Positions 25,462-37,044 of a stretch of 64,000 bases of DNA are shown here, piece by piece (positions within the stretch are counted from its first letter, which is position 1; each line of letters opens with the position of its first letter). Source of the stretch: Petrimonas sulfuriphila (GTDB lineage Bacteria; Bacteroidota; Bacteroidia; Bacteroidales; Dysgonomonadaceae); contig CP073276.1 of assembly GCA_038561985.1 (NCBI GenBank), positions 1,798,001 through 1,862,000 of the forward strand. Reading direction: 5' to 3'. The translations under genes were made by a program, and so were the position numbers. Below the pieces are notes generated by a model. It searched no databases and was not told where the DNA came from. It saw only the letters and a program-made list of their open reading frames with translations.

Positions 25462-26541
25462 ATGAAGAACAACAATTTTTGTGTTATTATGGGAGGCGGG
25501 ATCGGCAGCCGGTTCTGGCCTTTTAGTAAAGAAGACAGACCCAAGCAGTTCCTCGATTTTTTTGGTACGGGCCGTTCGCTCTTGCAGAGCACGTTTGACC
25601 GGTTTAAAAAAATCATTCCCATCGAAAATATTTTCGTAGTGACCAACGACGCATATGCTGAGCTGACGCTTAAGCAACTGCCTGAATTATCAAAAAAACA
25701 GGTGCTTCTTGAGCCGCTGAGAAGAAATACCGCACCCGCGATTGCCTATTCCCTGTTTCATATTCAGGCAATCAATCCGGATGCCAATATCGTAGTCGCT
25801 CCTTCCGATCATCTTATCTTGAAAGAAGATGTTTTTCTGTCAGAGATTGAACGTGGATTGCAATTTGTGGAAAAGAACCCGTTCCTGCTGACGCTGGGTA
25901 TTAAGCCCAGCCGCCCTGAGACAGGTTACGGGTATATTCAGGAGAGTCACGAGGGGGTCGACGGTATTCGAAAAGTGAAGACTTTCACGGAAAAACCCAA
26001 TTTAGAACTGGCTAAGATGTTCTGCGAAAGCGGTGAGTTCGTTTGGAATTCGGGTATCTTCATTTGGAACGTGAAGACTATTTTAGAGTCGTTCAGGATG
26101 TATTTACCCGATATCGTGAATAAGTTCAACGAGGGGAGGGAGTTTTTTAACACTCCCCGGGAGAAAGAGTTCATCGACCAGGCATTTCCGTTTTGCTCCA
26201 ACATCTCCATCGATTATGGGATAATGGAAAAGGCGGACAACGTGTACGTTATTGGCTCCGACTTCGGGTGGTCCGATTTGGGTACCTGGGGTTCGTTGCA
26301 TGAAATAACCCCGAAAGACGAGAACAACAATGCCAGCCTGCATTGCAAAACGTTGTACATTGAAAGTAACGATAACGTGGTAACCATGAGCGATGACAAG
26401 CTTGTAGTGATACAGGGGCTTGACGGATATATTGTTGCCGAATCGGATAAAGCGTTGCTGATCTGCAAAAAGGAAGAAGAGCAACGCATCAAGCACTTTG
26501 TAACCGATGTGAAGTTCCGTTACGGGGATGAATATATATAG
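25462..26541 (+). CDS. manC: Mannose-1-phosphate guanylyltransferase
   Basis: ManC makes GDP-mannose from GTP and mannose 1-phosphate for surface glycans and fucose or rhamnose derivatives. The 359-residue protein has the nucleotidyltransferase signature MGGGIGSRFWPFSKEDRPKQ at residues 10-29, VAPSDHLI near 114-121, FTEKPNLELA for the sugar-phosphate site and WSDLGTWGSL. It lacks the phosphomannose-isomerase domain of longer bifunctional ManC proteins. The gene ends 2 bp from the convergent glnN stop. A short open frame precedes it. Confidence 0.92.
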   Translation: MKNNNFCVIMGGGIGSRFWPFSKEDRPKQFLDFFGTGRSLLQSTFDRFKKIIPIENIFVVTNDAYAELTLKQLPELSKKQVLLEPLRRNTAPAIAYSLFHIQAINPDANIVVAPSDHLILKEDVFLSEIERGLQFVEKNPFLLTLGIKPSRPETGYGYIQESHEGVDGIRKVKTFTEKPNLELAKMFCESGEFVWNSGIFIWNVKTILESFRMYLPDIVNKFNEGREFFNTPREKEFIDQAFPFCSNISIDYGIMEKADNVYVIGSDFGWSDLGTWGSLHEITPKDENNNASLHCKTLYIESNDNVVTMSDDKLVVIQGLDGYIVAESDKALLICKKEEEQRIKHFVTDVKFRYGDEYI

Positions 26542-26543
26542 GA

Positions 26544-28739
26544 TCAGCTAATAAACAGCAATTCCCGGTATTTGGGCAGGGGCCACATCTGGTTGTCGAC
26601 CATCAGTTCCAGTTTGTCGATGTGGTAACGAATAACGGAAAGGAACGGTTCCACCGTATCGTGGTAAGCAATGGCCTTCTCGCGTGCGTCTTCGAGCTTA
26701 TTGGCCGATTTGCGGGCCTCTACCATGTCGTCTACGTTGGTCTTTATGGCGGAGATATGTGTCGCGATCTCCTCGATCAACGCCGCATCCTCCCTGGAGA
26801 GCCGGGTTGCCTTCTCTTCATCGAAAACCACACGCATCTTGTACAGGTTATCCAGCAACATCGACTGGTACTGCGTTGCCACGGGGATGATGTGGTTCAT
26901 GCTTAGGTCGCCCAGTACCCGGGCTTCTATCTGAATTTTTTTAGTATACGTTTCCCACTTCACTTCGTTTCGGGCGTGAAGTTCGCGTTCGTTCAGCACG
27001 CCGATGCTTTCGTACATTTTTACACTCCGTTCAGAAAGATATGCGTCAAAAATTAACGGCACGCTCGTTTCGCAATCGAGTCCGCGTTTCCGGGCTTCTT
27101 CCTTCCACTCTTCGCTGTATCCGTTTCCGTCGAACCGGATAGGCTTGCATGCTTTGATGTAAAGGCGGATAGTATCGAAAATGGCTTGCTCTTTCTTCAT
27201 GCCGTCTTTCATTTTCTTGTCGATCTCCTTTTTGAATTCGATCAACTGGCTGGCCACAACAGCATTGAGGACACTCATGGCCGATGAGCAGTTGGCCGAC
27301 GATCCTACGGCACGGAATTCAAACCGGTTTCCGGTGAATGCAAAGGGTGAGGTGCGGTTCCGGTCGGTATTGTCAATCAACACTTCTGGAATATGGGAAA
27401 TACCCAGTTTCATCTTGCGGAGTTCGTCCATCGTGATGTCATTATCGTCGGAGCTTTCTTCGATTTTGTCGAGCACGGATGAGAGCTGCGAACCGAGGAA
27501 TACCGAAATTATGGCCGGGGGAGCTTCATTGGCTCCCAGACGATGCGCATTCTGTGCCGACATGATGGATGCCTTGAGCAAGCTGTTGTGTTTGTATACC
27601 GCCATGAGCGTGTTGATGAGAAACGTCACAAACCGGAGGTTTTCATTCGCTGTTTTGCCAGGAGTGAAAAGTCCCACACCGGTATCGGTCCCCAGCGACC
27701 AGTTGTTGTGTTTGCCCGATCCGTTTACGCCGGCGAACGGCTTTTCGTGCAACAACAACTTGAAGTTGTGTTTGGTGGCGATCTTGTGCATCAGCGACAT
27801 GATTAACAGGTTCTGGTCAACGGCCAGGTTTGTCTCACCGTAAATGGGCGCCAGCTCAAATTGATTGGGTGCTACTTCGTTGTGACGGGTTTTCAGCGGA
27901 ATGCCGTATTTGTATGCTTCGTATTCCACTTCACGCATGAACGCCACCACGCGCGGCGGAACCGCGCCGAAATAGTGGTCTTCCAGCTGCTGGTTTTTAG
28001 CGCTTTCATGCCCCATGAGCGTTCTTTCGGTCAGGTTCAAGTCGGGGCGGGCAACATACAATGCCTGGTCTACCAGAAAGTATTCCTGTTCCCAGCCCAA
28101 ATAGGAATACACTTTTTTTACATTCGGATCGAAGAGCTTACAAACCTCTACAGCAGCCTTGTCTATAGCCGAAAGCGATTTTAATAAAGGCGTTTTATAA
28201 TCAAGCGCTTCACCTGTGTATGAGATAAAGACGGTGGGGATACAGAGTGTGTCTTCGATAATGAATGCCGGTGACGACGGGTCCCACGCGGTATAACCCC
28301 GGGCTTCGAACGTATTCCGGATACCGCCGCTGGGAAAACTGGATGCATCCGGTTCTTGTTGTGCAAGGAGCTTGCCGGAGAATCTTTCGATGATGTTTCC
28401 TCCGGGACCGTTCACGTAATCGACAAAAGAGTCGTGTTTTTCCGCAGTTCCTTCCGTGAGCGGCTGGAACCAGTGTGTGTAGTGAGTGGCCCCCATCTCT
28501 ATAGCCCACATCTTCATGCCTGCTGCTACGTGGTCGGCAATTTCCCGCTGCAGTGTTATCCCCTGGTCTATGGCGTCGAGAACGGTGTTCATTGTTTCTT
28601 TGGAAAGGTATTTCGACATTTGTGTCCGGTTGAACACGTATTTGCCGAAATATTCCGACGGGAGCTGATCGGGAACTGAAATTTCAACGGGAACTCTTTT
28701 TGACGCTTCCTCTACCGCTTTGAACCTGAGTGTTGACAT
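26544..28739 (-). CDS. glnN: Glutamine synthetase type III
   Basis: GSIII makes glutamine from glutamate, ammonia and ATP in the cytoplasm and is the usual ammonia-assimilating enzyme of Bacteroides. The 731-residue length, the N-terminal region with MGATHYTHWFQPLTEGTAEKH, and the catalytic motifs LGWEQEYFLVD, KTRHNEVAPNQFELAPIYGE and NGSGKHNNWSLGTD fit type III and exclude the 470-residue types I and II. The promoter element TAATTTTG lies 63 bp upstream. It is convergent with manC. Confidence 0.96.
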   Translation of the reverse strand: MSTLRFKAVEEASKRVPVEISVPDQLPSEYFGKYVFNRTQMSKYLSKETMNTVLDAIDQGITLQREIADHVAAGMKMWAIEMGATHYTHWFQPLTEGTAEKHDSFVDYVNGPGGNIIERFSGKLLAQQEPDASSFPSGGIRNTFEARGYTAWDPSSPAFIIEDTLCIPTVFISYTGEALDYKTPLLKSLSAIDKAAVEVCKLFDPNVKKVYSYLGWEQEYFLVDQALYVARPDLNLTERTLMGHESAKNQQLEDHYFGAVPPRVVAFMREVEYEAYKYGIPLKTRHNEVAPNQFELAPIYGETNLAVDQNLLIMSLMHKIATKHNFKLLLHEKPFAGVNGSGKHNNWSLGTDTGVGLFTPGKTANENLRFVTFLINTLMAVYKHNSLLKASIMSAQNAHRLGANEAPPAIISVFLGSQLSSVLDKIEESSDDNDITMDELRKMKLGISHIPEVLIDNTDRNRTSPFAFTGNRFEFRAVGSSANCSSAMSVLNAVVASQLIEFKKEIDKKMKDGMKKEQAIFDTIRLYIKACKPIRFDGNGYSEEWKEEARKRGLDCETSVPLIFDAYLSERSVKMYESIGVLNERELHARNEVKWETYTKKIQIEARVLGDLSMNHIIPVATQYQSMLLDNLYKMRVVFDEEKATRLSREDAALIEEIATHISAIKTNVDDMVEARKSANKLEDAREKAIAYHDTVEPFLSVIRYHIDKLELMVDNQMWPLPKYRELLFIS

Positions 28740-28802
28740 AAAATTGATGTTTTTTTAGTGTACGTATTCCGATAACCTTGTCGTTTGATTAGAAACACGG
28801 TG

Positions 28803-28810
28803 CAAAATTA
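28803..28810 (-). promoter_or_regulatory. glnN promoter -7 element
   Basis: TAATTTTG on the minus strand, 63 bp from the start codon. Confidence 0.45.
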
Positions 28811-28828
28811 ATCATTTATCTCTTTTAA

Positions 28829-28859
28829 TTGACCGATAAAAGAGAAATCATTATCTTCG
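28829..28859 (+). promoter_or_regulatory. Promoter of the S46 peptidase gene
   Basis: TTG (28829-28831), a 20-bp gap and TATCTTCG (28852-28859), a near match to the -7 consensus with C in place of the last T. Confidence 0.5.
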
Positions 28860-28930
28860 CCACACGGAAATAAGTGATGAATTATTTGCTGAACTTGAAA
28901 TAATTTACCCTATCAAACAAAAAACTGAAG

Positions 28931-31102
28931 ATGAAAAAATCATTTCTGTCCCTGATCCTGATTTTTACCCTGACTATTTTCTCACTTTCTGCTGATGAAG
29001 GAATGTGGATGTTGCACCTGTTGAAGCAACAAAAATATCCCGAAATGAAAAAACTGGGATTGAAATTGAGAGATTATGATATTTACAATCCGAATGGCAC
29101 ATCGATAAAAGACGCGGTTGTTCAGTTTGGTGGCGGATGCACCGGTGAGGTGATTTCTTCCCAGGGACTGGTGTTGACCAATCATCATTGCGGCTACGGA
29201 CAGATACAGAACCACAGTACGCTGGAACATAATTACCTGGAAAACGGATTCTGGGCCATGACGAAGACTGAAGAACTTCCCAATCCCGGACTGACGGTTA
29301 CTTTTATAGATAAGGTGGAGGAGGTAACCGATTACGTGAAGAATTGTCTTGAACGGGATAAGGCGCTGGACAAAGACGGTATCCTGTTCCTTTCTCCCGC
29401 CTATTTGAAAAGCATTGCCAAAGAGAGGGTGGGGAAAGAGTTTCTGGAAAATAACGCTGGTGCCGATGTTGAGATTAAGCCATTCTTCGACGGAAACCAA
29501 TATTTTATGTTCATCAAAAAGATATACTCCGATATTCGTCTGGTGGGGGCGCCGCCCAGTTCGATCGGAAAGTTTGGTGCCGATACCGATAACTGGATGT
29601 GGCCACGTCACACAGGCGACTTTTCCCTTTTCCGCATTTATGCTGATAAAAACGGAAACCCCGCTCCTTATTCTCCCGATAATGTTCCACTGAAACCCAA
29701 GCGCTGGCTTACCGTTTCTACCCAGGGCGCAAATGAAAATGATTTTGTTATGATCCTGGGGTTTCCCGGTACAACCTATAAGTTTTATACCTCGTGGGAA
29801 GTTGCCGAGCGGCGCGATATCGATAATAGAGTGCGTATCAACATGCGCAGGGTCCGCCAGGAAGCCCTGTTGAATGAAATGCTTGCCGATCCGCAGGTAA
29901 ATATACAGTATGCTTCGAAATACACAGGCTCTACGAACGCCTACAAGAGCGCTATCGGCTCGAATTGGGCCATTGACAAGCGTAATTTTGTAATGGCAAA
30001 AAAACGACAACAGGAAAGACTTATCGGTTGGGCAAAGAAAAAGAACAAAACGCAGTTCCTGGCCGCTCTTGATACCATACAACATATTGTTGAGCAACGC
30101 AGTGACCTCCGTTTCAGGGACCGGATGCTGAACGAAGGGATTGTCAGAGGGATTGAGTTTGCTAATGTGCCGGTCCGGAATGCTGACTCATTGATCCGGG
30201 CACTTCGGAACAAGGACGAAAAGAAGATCGAGAATTTCACGTTACTGCTTCTTAATGATTACCGGAATTTTGCCAACAAGAACTACAGCGTAGAAGTGGA
30301 TAAAAAAGTAGCCAAAGCCATGATTGCTGAATACATACGGTTGGTTCCCAAAGATAAGCATCCTGATGTTTTTACCGTTTTACACACTGAGTTTGAGGGA
30401 GACATAAACAAATACGTAGATAATATTTTTGAAAATTCTGTTTTCGGGAGTGAAGCTAACCTGGAAAAATTCCTTTCTCATCTTACTCCCGAAACACTTG
30501 TCCATGATCCGATGTTTAGCTTTGCCCGGTCGGTAAAGAAAGAAGAAGCAATGTTAAAAGATCAGCAAGATGCTTTTACCCGCGCCTATTTGATCGCCCG
30601 CCGTTCATACCTGGACGGAGTGCTGGAGATGGACGGAGCAACGGCATATGCTCCCGATGCCAATCTTACGCTCAGGCTTGCATACGGACAGTTGAAAGGT
30701 TATGCACCCCGTGATGCTGTTTACTATGAACCCCAAACAACGGTGGAGGGAATTATGGAAAAAGAAGATCCCGGGAATTGGGAGTTCGTTGTGCCTGAAA
30801 AGCTGAAAGAGCTCTATAACAAAGGTGACTACGGACGTTATGCTTTACCCGGCGGTAAAATGCCGGTGGCATTTATGGCCTCAACGCACACTACCGGAGG
30901 AAACTCGGGAAGCCCGGTTATGAACGCCGGGGGAGAATTGATTGGTATAAACTTTGACCGTAACTGGGAGGGAGTTGGCGGAGATATTCAGTACCTTCCG
31001 GATTATCAGCGAAGCATTATAGTGGATATCCGTTATGTGTTATTCATTATCGATAAATTTGCTGGTGCTACACACTTGATTGAGGAGATGGATATCCAGT
31101 AA
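28931..31102 (+). CDS. S46 dipeptidyl-peptidase, DPP11 type (Asp/Glu-specific)
   Basis: This secreted serine exopeptidase (signal peptide MKKSFLSLILIFTLTIFSLSA) releases dipeptides from peptides in the periplasm. The catalytic residues are His85 in TNHHCGYG, Asp in WPRHTGDF (about 230) and Ser659 in GGNSGSPV. Arg677 in INFDRNWEG sits 18 residues after the Ser, the position of Arg673 in Porphyromonas gingivalis DPP11, where Gly marks DPP7. This predicts preference for Asp or Glu at P1. The 723-residue length is typical. It suggests a protein-fermenting lifestyle. The gene has its own promoter and is divergent from glnN. Confidence 0.92.
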   Translation: MKKSFLSLILIFTLTIFSLSADEGMWMLHLLKQQKYPEMKKLGLKLRDYDIYNPNGTSIKDAVVQFGGGCTGEVISSQGLVLTNHHCGYGQIQNHSTLEHNYLENGFWAMTKTEELPNPGLTVTFIDKVEEVTDYVKNCLERDKALDKDGILFLSPAYLKSIAKERVGKEFLENNAGADVEIKPFFDGNQYFMFIKKIYSDIRLVGAPPSSIGKFGADTDNWMWPRHTGDFSLFRIYADKNGNPAPYSPDNVPLKPKRWLTVSTQGANENDFVMILGFPGTTYKFYTSWEVAERRDIDNRVRINMRRVRQEALLNEMLADPQVNIQYASKYTGSTNAYKSAIGSNWAIDKRNFVMAKKRQQERLIGWAKKKNKTQFLAALDTIQHIVEQRSDLRFRDRMLNEGIVRGIEFANVPVRNADSLIRALRNKDEKKIENFTLLLLNDYRNFANKNYSVEVDKKVAKAMIAEYIRLVPKDKHPDVFTVLHTEFEGDINKYVDNIFENSVFGSEANLEKFLSHLTPETLVHDPMFSFARSVKKEEAMLKDQQDAFTRAYLIARRSYLDGVLEMDGATAYAPDANLTLRLAYGQLKGYAPRDAVYYEPQTTVEGIMEKEDPGNWEFVVPEKLKELYNKGDYGRYALPGGKMPVAFMASTHTTGGNSGSPVMNAGGELIGINFDRNWEGVGGDIQYLPDYQRSIIVDIRYVLFIIDKFAGATHLIEEMDIQ

Positions 31103-31176
31103 AAAAGAGGTTGCAGCAGCCTTGTTTTTTTAAGAAAAAAAGCTGCAAAAAATAATATTAATACCTAAAAAGATCA

Positions 31177-31184
31177 TATATTTG
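31177..31184 (+). promoter_or_regulatory. Promoter -7 of the DUF4488 lipoprotein gene
   Basis: TATATTTG, 32 bp before the ATG. An imperfect hairpin with arms TTGCAGC (31111-31117) and GCTGCAA (31142-31148), possibly ending the S46 transcript, lies just upstream. Confidence 0.5.
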
Positions 31185-31216
31185 TATGGGGTAAATTCTA
31201 TTAAATACAAGTAATC

Positions 31217-31762
31217 ATGAAAACGAAATTATTTTACTCTGTATTTGTTTGCGTGATTGCATTACTGGCCGGATGTGGGACAGCGCAAAAAGGATTGAAA
31301 AGCGAAACAGCTAAGCGCTTGTTTGGATTGTGGGAGGTGAAAGCCATTCACAACAGCAATGAGGGAGGTTACAAAAAAATGCCTCACGGGATGTTTAAGA
31401 TGATTATCGATGACGGCAGGTTTGTTAACTTCATGACAACCGCAGGTGGCGCTATGATCACCGTTGACGGAACGTACAGGTTGGTTGGAGATTCCCTTTA
31501 CATCGAAGAGATTAATCATTCTTTCAACAGAACACAGGTTGGGAAAGACAATCCCTTGAATTTGAAACTTTCCGGGCCTAAGTTTATGTACCTGAGGTGG
31601 TTTCAGGCAGTGGATGAGTTTGGTGAGAACCAGAATCAATGGATTGAGGAAATCTGGCAACGGGTAGAGCTTGAAGATATGGAAGTGAGCCGTATCGATT
31701 TGGAGCAGGAACTCCGGGCGTTGGTGAAAGATCCTGAGGTGATAAAGAAAGTTATGGATTAA
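31217..31762 (+). CDS. DUF4488 lipoprotein
   Basis: The 181-residue protein has a lipoprotein signal (VCVIALLAGCGTAQ; lipobox LAGC). The mature part is a small beta-barrel-like DUF4488 domain with LFGLWEVKAIHNSN, GMFKMIIDDGRFVNF and IEEIWQRVELED. It is expected to be anchored to the outer or inner membrane facing the periplasm. The family has no known function. It has its own promoter and ends at a bidirectional hairpin shared with metY. Confidence 0.75.
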   Translation: MKTKLFYSVFVCVIALLAGCGTAQKGLKSETAKRLFGLWEVKAIHNSNEGGYKKMPHGMFKMIIDDGRFVNFMTTAGGAMITVDGTYRLVGDSLYIEEINHSFNRTQVGKDNPLNLKLSGPKFMYLRWFQAVDEFGENQNQWIEEIWQRVELEDMEVSRIDLEQELRALVKDPEVIKKVMD

Positions 31763-31783
31763 CCTCTCTTGCGGAACGAATTG

Positions 31784-31819
31784 AAAAGAGCGTGTGATAT
31801 CCTGACCGCACGCTCTTTT
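31784..31819. terminator. Bidirectional terminator between DUF4488 and metY-like genes
   Basis: An 11-bp perfect inverted repeat, AAAAGAGCGTG (31784-31794) and CACGCTCTTTT (31809-31819), lies between convergent genes. T-runs serve both directions. Confidence 0.75.
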
Positions 31820-31838
31820 ACTGTGTATACCTTAATTT

Positions 31839-33149
<1,311 letters not shown>

Positions 33150-33247
33150 TTATTGAAGTTTTTAAAATAACCTAAATGCAGCAAAATTGTTCGTTTGACG
33201 ACTATTTAAAATCAACAATCCGTTTTGTGTGACAAAATGCTATAGTG

Positions 33248-33255
33248 CAAAAGTA
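33248..33255 (-). promoter_or_regulatory. metY promoter -7 element
   Basis: TACTTTTG on the minus strand, 110 bp from the start codon. Confidence 0.5.
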
Positions 33256-33342
33256 AAAGAAAATACGGGATCTTGGCACAAATAAGTGTTAAATGTGCAA
33301 TTTATGGCTGATTACAGGATGTTTCGCAGGAGAAAAGTTATG

Positions 33343-34548
33343 TTAGTTGTCAAATAACCGGCTTCGGGCAATCATGCATGCGCCAACGACTCCGGCTTTG
33401 TTTTTTAATTTCGAAGGGATAATCTGCGTATCTTTATTAACCAGGCCCAACGAATGTTTTCTGACGGCACTTCTTATCGGAAGCATAATAAATCCTTCTG
33501 TTTCTGCTACCTGACCGCCTATAACCACCAGTTCCGGATTGAAAATATTAATCAGTCCGGCGACGTATTTACCCAGTTTGAACCCTACCTCTTCCATTAT
33601 CTCAATGCAAAGCGGGTCTTCCATGTTGGTGGCTTTTACGATGTCTGTAAGGGTAAGTTTATTTAAGTCTTTTACCTGTTGGGTGAGAATGGAACTTTCT
33701 CCCTTGTTGATCCGCTCAAGTACCATCCGGTGTATAGCCAGCCCGGAGGCTTCTGTTTCGAGGCATCCCTTTTTGCCGCAATGGCAAATGATTTCGTTAT
33801 CGAAAATGGGGAAATGGCCAAATTCTCCTGAAAATCCCGATTTCCCGTAGTATAGCTTCTTATCGATAATGATTCCAATGCCGAGGCCCCAGCTTACATT
33901 TACAAAAATCACGTTACTTTCACTCTGTACCGCTCCCTTCATAAATTCACCGTAAGCCATGGAGCGCGTGTCATTGTCCACAGTTACTTTATAGTTCAAT
34001 CGGTTTGATAAGATATTGCTGATCGGCTCTTCACTAAAATAGAAGCTGCTGTAGCTGTATCCGGATTCGGGGTTTACGCGGCCCGAGATATTCAGGCAGA
34101 TGTTGTATATTTTTTGCTTTAGTTCACCCGTTTCACGGATGAATTTTTGTATGTGCTCACAAAGGACATCGAACGAGTCTGTGGTGTTTTCATACATATA
34201 CGAAATTCCCATTTCGTACTTCACAATATCGCCTTTAAAATCCATCAACGCAATGTTTAAATGGTGTCTTGTCATGTCTACCCCGATGAAATAGACAGAT
34301 GACGGATTCAAGCCGTAAACATTTGGGTACCTTCCGCCTGCGGTTTGTATTTTTCCGAAATCGGCAACCAATCCTTTATCGCTCAGCTCCCCGATCAATT
34401 TTGTTACAGTAGGAACACTCAGGTCGAGCCCTTTTGAAAGTTCGGCTATCGTGTCATTTCCGTTGTTAACGAAATGGTTGATTATCTCTTTTTTTATCTG
34501 GATGTTTTTGGGGCTTTTGTCGGTGCTTAAGAAGAAACTCTTTTCCAT
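33343..34548 (-). CDS. ROK-family transcriptional regulator
   Basis: The 401-residue protein has an N-terminal winged helix (IAELSKGLDLSVPTVTKLIG at about 33-52) and a ROK sugar-kinase-like domain. The domain starts at YFIGVDMTRHHLNIALMD and includes the Zn motif CHCGKKGCLE near residue 255. This is the layout of NagC/XylR repressors, which sense a sugar or sugar phosphate. No sugar operon adjoins it; neighbours are metY and hppA. The target genes are therefore unknown. Its own promoter is at 34655-34662. Confidence 0.88.
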   Translation of the reverse strand: MEKSFFLSTDKSPKNIQIKKEIINHFVNNGNDTIAELSKGLDLSVPTVTKLIGELSDKGLVADFGKIQTAGGRYPNVYGLNPSSVYFIGVDMTRHHLNIALMDFKGDIVKYEMGISYMYENTTDSFDVLCEHIQKFIRETGELKQKIYNICLNISGRVNPESGYSYSSFYFSEEPISNILSNRLNYKVTVDNDTRSMAYGEFMKGAVQSESNVIFVNVSWGLGIGIIIDKKLYYGKSGFSGEFGHFPIFDNEIICHCGKKGCLETEASGLAIHRMVLERINKGESSILTQQVKDLNKLTLTDIVKATNMEDPLCIEIMEEVGFKLGKYVAGLINIFNPELVVIGGQVAETEGFIMLPIRSAVRKHSLGLVNKDTQIIPSKLKNKAGVVGACMIARSRLFDN

Positions 34549-34654
34549 CTCACTCTTTATTTTATAGAAAATATGTTGTATCCTGATTTTAAAGGTTAGT
34601 TAAAGGCAATATTTATAAATTGTCTGAATTTTTAAACCATATAATAAATTAGGG

Positions 34655-34662
34655 CAAAGATA
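34655..34662 (-). promoter_or_regulatory. Promoter -7 of the ROK regulator gene
   Basis: TATCTTTG on the minus strand, 107 bp from the start codon. Confidence 0.5.
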
Positions 34663-34732
34663 ATAAAAATGTAAAATTTAAGTGCCGGTTCTTGCACAAA
34701 AAAACAGGAATAATAAAAAAATAACAATAATT

Positions 34733-34777
34733 TAACTTTATCGGCGATAATTCGATCATATTTTATAACTTTATCGG
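34733..34777 (+). repeat. Two 12-bp direct repeats upstream of hppA
   Basis: TAACTTTATCGG occurs at 34733-34744 and 34766-34777, 33 bp apart start to start (about three helical turns), 50-94 bp before the hppA ATG. TAACTTTA resembles the -7 box, so these may be tandem promoters or a paired regulator site. Confidence 0.5.
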
Positions 34778-34826
34778 AATTTCTTAAAATCGTAAACCTA
34801 AAATACAAATTAACTTTTAATTATCA

Positions 34827-37031
34827 ATGAATTACTTTTATCTTGTTCCCATTGCATCGTTGTTCGCTCTAAGTTTTGCTTTCTATTTCTTCAAGAAGAT
34901 GATGAGAGAAAGCGAAGGTACAGAACAAATGAAGACCATCGCGAAATATGTCCGCGAAGGTGCCATGTCTTATTTGAAGCAACAATATAAAGTTGTTGCT
35001 ATCGTCTTTGTTATTTTAGCCTCGGTTTTTGCCGTTATGGCTTATTTTGGGTTGCAGAACAACTGGGTTCCCTTTGCATTTTTAACCGGAGGTTTTTTTT
35101 CTGCGTTAGCGGGTTTTTTTGGTATGAAAACCGCCACTTATGCATCGGCACGTACAGCGAATGCTGCTAAAAATTCACTCAACAAGGGATTACAGGTAGC
35201 CTTCCGCTCAGGCGCCGTTATGGGCCTGGTGGTTGTGGGGTTAGCCTTACTTGATATTTCTGCGTGGTATCTTGTCCTGGATCATTTCATTGACAGTGCG
35301 GAGCCCGGACACAAGCTTATCATGATTACCACTACGATGCTTACCTTCGGTATGGGTGCTTCCACACAGGCGCTGTTCGCACGTGTGGGGGGAGGAATTT
35401 ACACCAAGGCGGCCGATGTGGGAGCTGACCTGGTCGGAAAAGTGGAAGCCGGTATTCCCGAAGATGATCCGCGAAATCCTGCTACCATTGCGGATAACGT
35501 GGGTGATAACGTAGGAGATGTGGCGGGGATGGGAGCCGACCTTTATGAGTCTTACTGCGGTTCTATCCTGGCTACGGCTGCACTGGGTGCTTCGGCTTTC
35601 GTGCTGAACCCTGCTATGCAGGCCAAAGCGGTTTTTGCGCCCATGATTATTGCGGCTATCGGTGTTTTTCTTTCCATACTGGGTATCTTTCTGGTGCATA
35701 CAGGTGAAAATGCCGATATGAAAAAACTGATGGCCGCATTGAATCGCGGAGTTAACGTAAGTGCGGTATTGATTGCCCTGTTCACTTTTGTTATTTTGTA
35801 CCTTCTGGGTTTCGAAAACTGGTTAGGGTTATCTTTCTCAGTAATTTCCGGATTGCTGGCTGGAATTGTTATCGGACAAGGTACGGAATATTTTACATCT
35901 CATTCTTTCCGTCCAACGCAACAAATTGCAGAAAGTGGCAAAACCGGGCCGGCTACCGTTATTATCTCGGGTATGGGTGCCGGAATGATATCTACATTTA
36001 TTCCCGTGATAACCATAGCGTTGGCTATTCTGTTTTCTTACCTTTGTGCCACTGGGTTTGATGTGCAGAACATGATGTCGGGAGAGAACCTGAGTATGGG
36101 ATTGTATGGCATTGGAATAGCCGCTGTGGGGATGCTTTCGACTCTCGGGATAACATTGGCTACAGATGCTTACGGGCCAATTGCGGATAATGCCGGCGGA
36201 AACGCTGAGATGTGCGGATTGGGAAAAGAGGTCCGCAAACGTACGGATGCCCTGGATGCTCTTGGAAACACTACTGCTGCCACGGGAAAAGGATTTGCGA
36301 TCGGTTCCGCTGCATTGACGGCACTTGCTTTGTTGGCCTCCTATATCGAAGAGATTAAAATAGGTATGTTGCGGCTTGGACAAACTGTACTTGAGTTTGC
36401 CGATGGCAGTGATGCTGTGGAAATTGCTAAAGCCGGTTTTGCCGATTTCATGAACTATTATCAGGTTACCCTGATGAATCCCAAGGTGCTTGTCGGCATT
36501 TTTATCGGTTCGATGATGGCATTTCTTTTCTGTGGGCTTACCATGAATGCTGTGGGAAGAGCTGCTCAGAAAATGGTGGAAGAGGTACGTCGCCAGTTCC
36601 GTGAAATCGCAGGCATATTAGAAGGTACGGGTACTCCCGACTATGCGAAGTGTGTTGAGATATCCACGAAGGGTGCGCAACGGGAGATGTTGTTGCCGTC
36701 ACTTCTGGCCATTGCCATTCCCATTGTAACGGGGGTTATTCTCGGAGTGCCCGGTGTCATGGGACTATTGGCCGGGGGATTGGGTTCTGGATTTGTGTTG
36801 GCTGTTTTTATGGCAAACTCCGGCGGTGCGTGGGACAATGCCAAAAAATACGTGGAAGAAGGTAACCTGGGCGGAAAAGGCAGTGACGTGCACAAAGCCA
36901 CCGTGGTGGGGGATACTGTTGGTGATCCGTTCAAGGATACATCCGGGCCTTCGCTCAACATTTTGATCAAGCTGATGAGTATGATTTCTATCGTGATGGC
37001 GGGGCTGACGGTTGCCTGGAGCCTTCTGTGA
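34827..37031 (+). CDS. hppA: Membrane-bound ion-pumping pyrophosphatase
   Basis: HppA couples pyrophosphate hydrolysis to H+ and/or Na+ export. The 734-residue protein has about 16 transmembrane helices and the substrate site [35 protein letters not shown] shows Ala where K+-independent enzymes have Lys, so it is probably K+-dependent. The Glu in ADLYESY is the position seen in Na+-pumping forms. Together with nqrA in this window, Na+ or mixed Na+/H+ transport is plausible, but ion choice cannot be proved from sequence. It has direct repeats upstream and a strong hairpin downstream. Confidence 0.95.
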   Translation: MNYFYLVPIASLFALSFAFYFFKKMMRESEGTEQMKTIAKYVREGAMSYLKQQYKVVAIVFVILASVFAVMAYFGLQNNWVPFAFLTGGFFSALAGFFGMKTATYASARTANAAKNSLNKGLQVAFRSGAVMGLVVVGLALLDISAWYLVLDHFIDSAEPGHKLIMITTTMLTFGMGASTQALFARVGGGIYTKAADVGADLVGKVEAGIPEDDPRNPATIADNVGDNVGDVAGMGADLYESYCGSILATAALGASAFVLNPAMQAKAVFAPMIIAAIGVFLSILGIFLVHTGENADMKKLMAALNRGVNVSAVLIALFTFVILYLLGFENWLGLSFSVISGLLAGIVIGQGTEYFTSHSFRPTQQIAESGKTGPATVIISGMGAGMISTFIPVITIALAILFSYLCATGFDVQNMMSGENLSMGLYGIGIAAVGMLSTLGITLATDAYGPIADNAGGNAEMCGLGKEVRKRTDALDALGNTTAATGKGFAIGSAALTALALLASYIEEIKIGMLRLGQTVLEFADGSDAVEIAKAGFADFMNYYQVTLMNPKVLVGIFIGSMMAFLFCGLTMNAVGRAAQKMVEEVRRQFREIAGILEGTGTPDYAKCVEISTKGAQREMLLPSLLAIAIPIVTGVILGVPGVMGLLAGGLGSGFVLAVFMANSGGAWDNAKKYVEEGNLGGKGSDVHKATVVGDTVGDPFKDTSGPSLNILIKLMSMISIVMAGLTVAWSLL

Positions 37032-37044
37032 CGGTAGTCAAAAA

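Noticed and set aside
28982-30097. 371-codon open frame on the minus strand
   Set aside because: It is antisense to the S46 peptidase, whose catalytic motifs are unmistakable. It is a codon-bias shadow.
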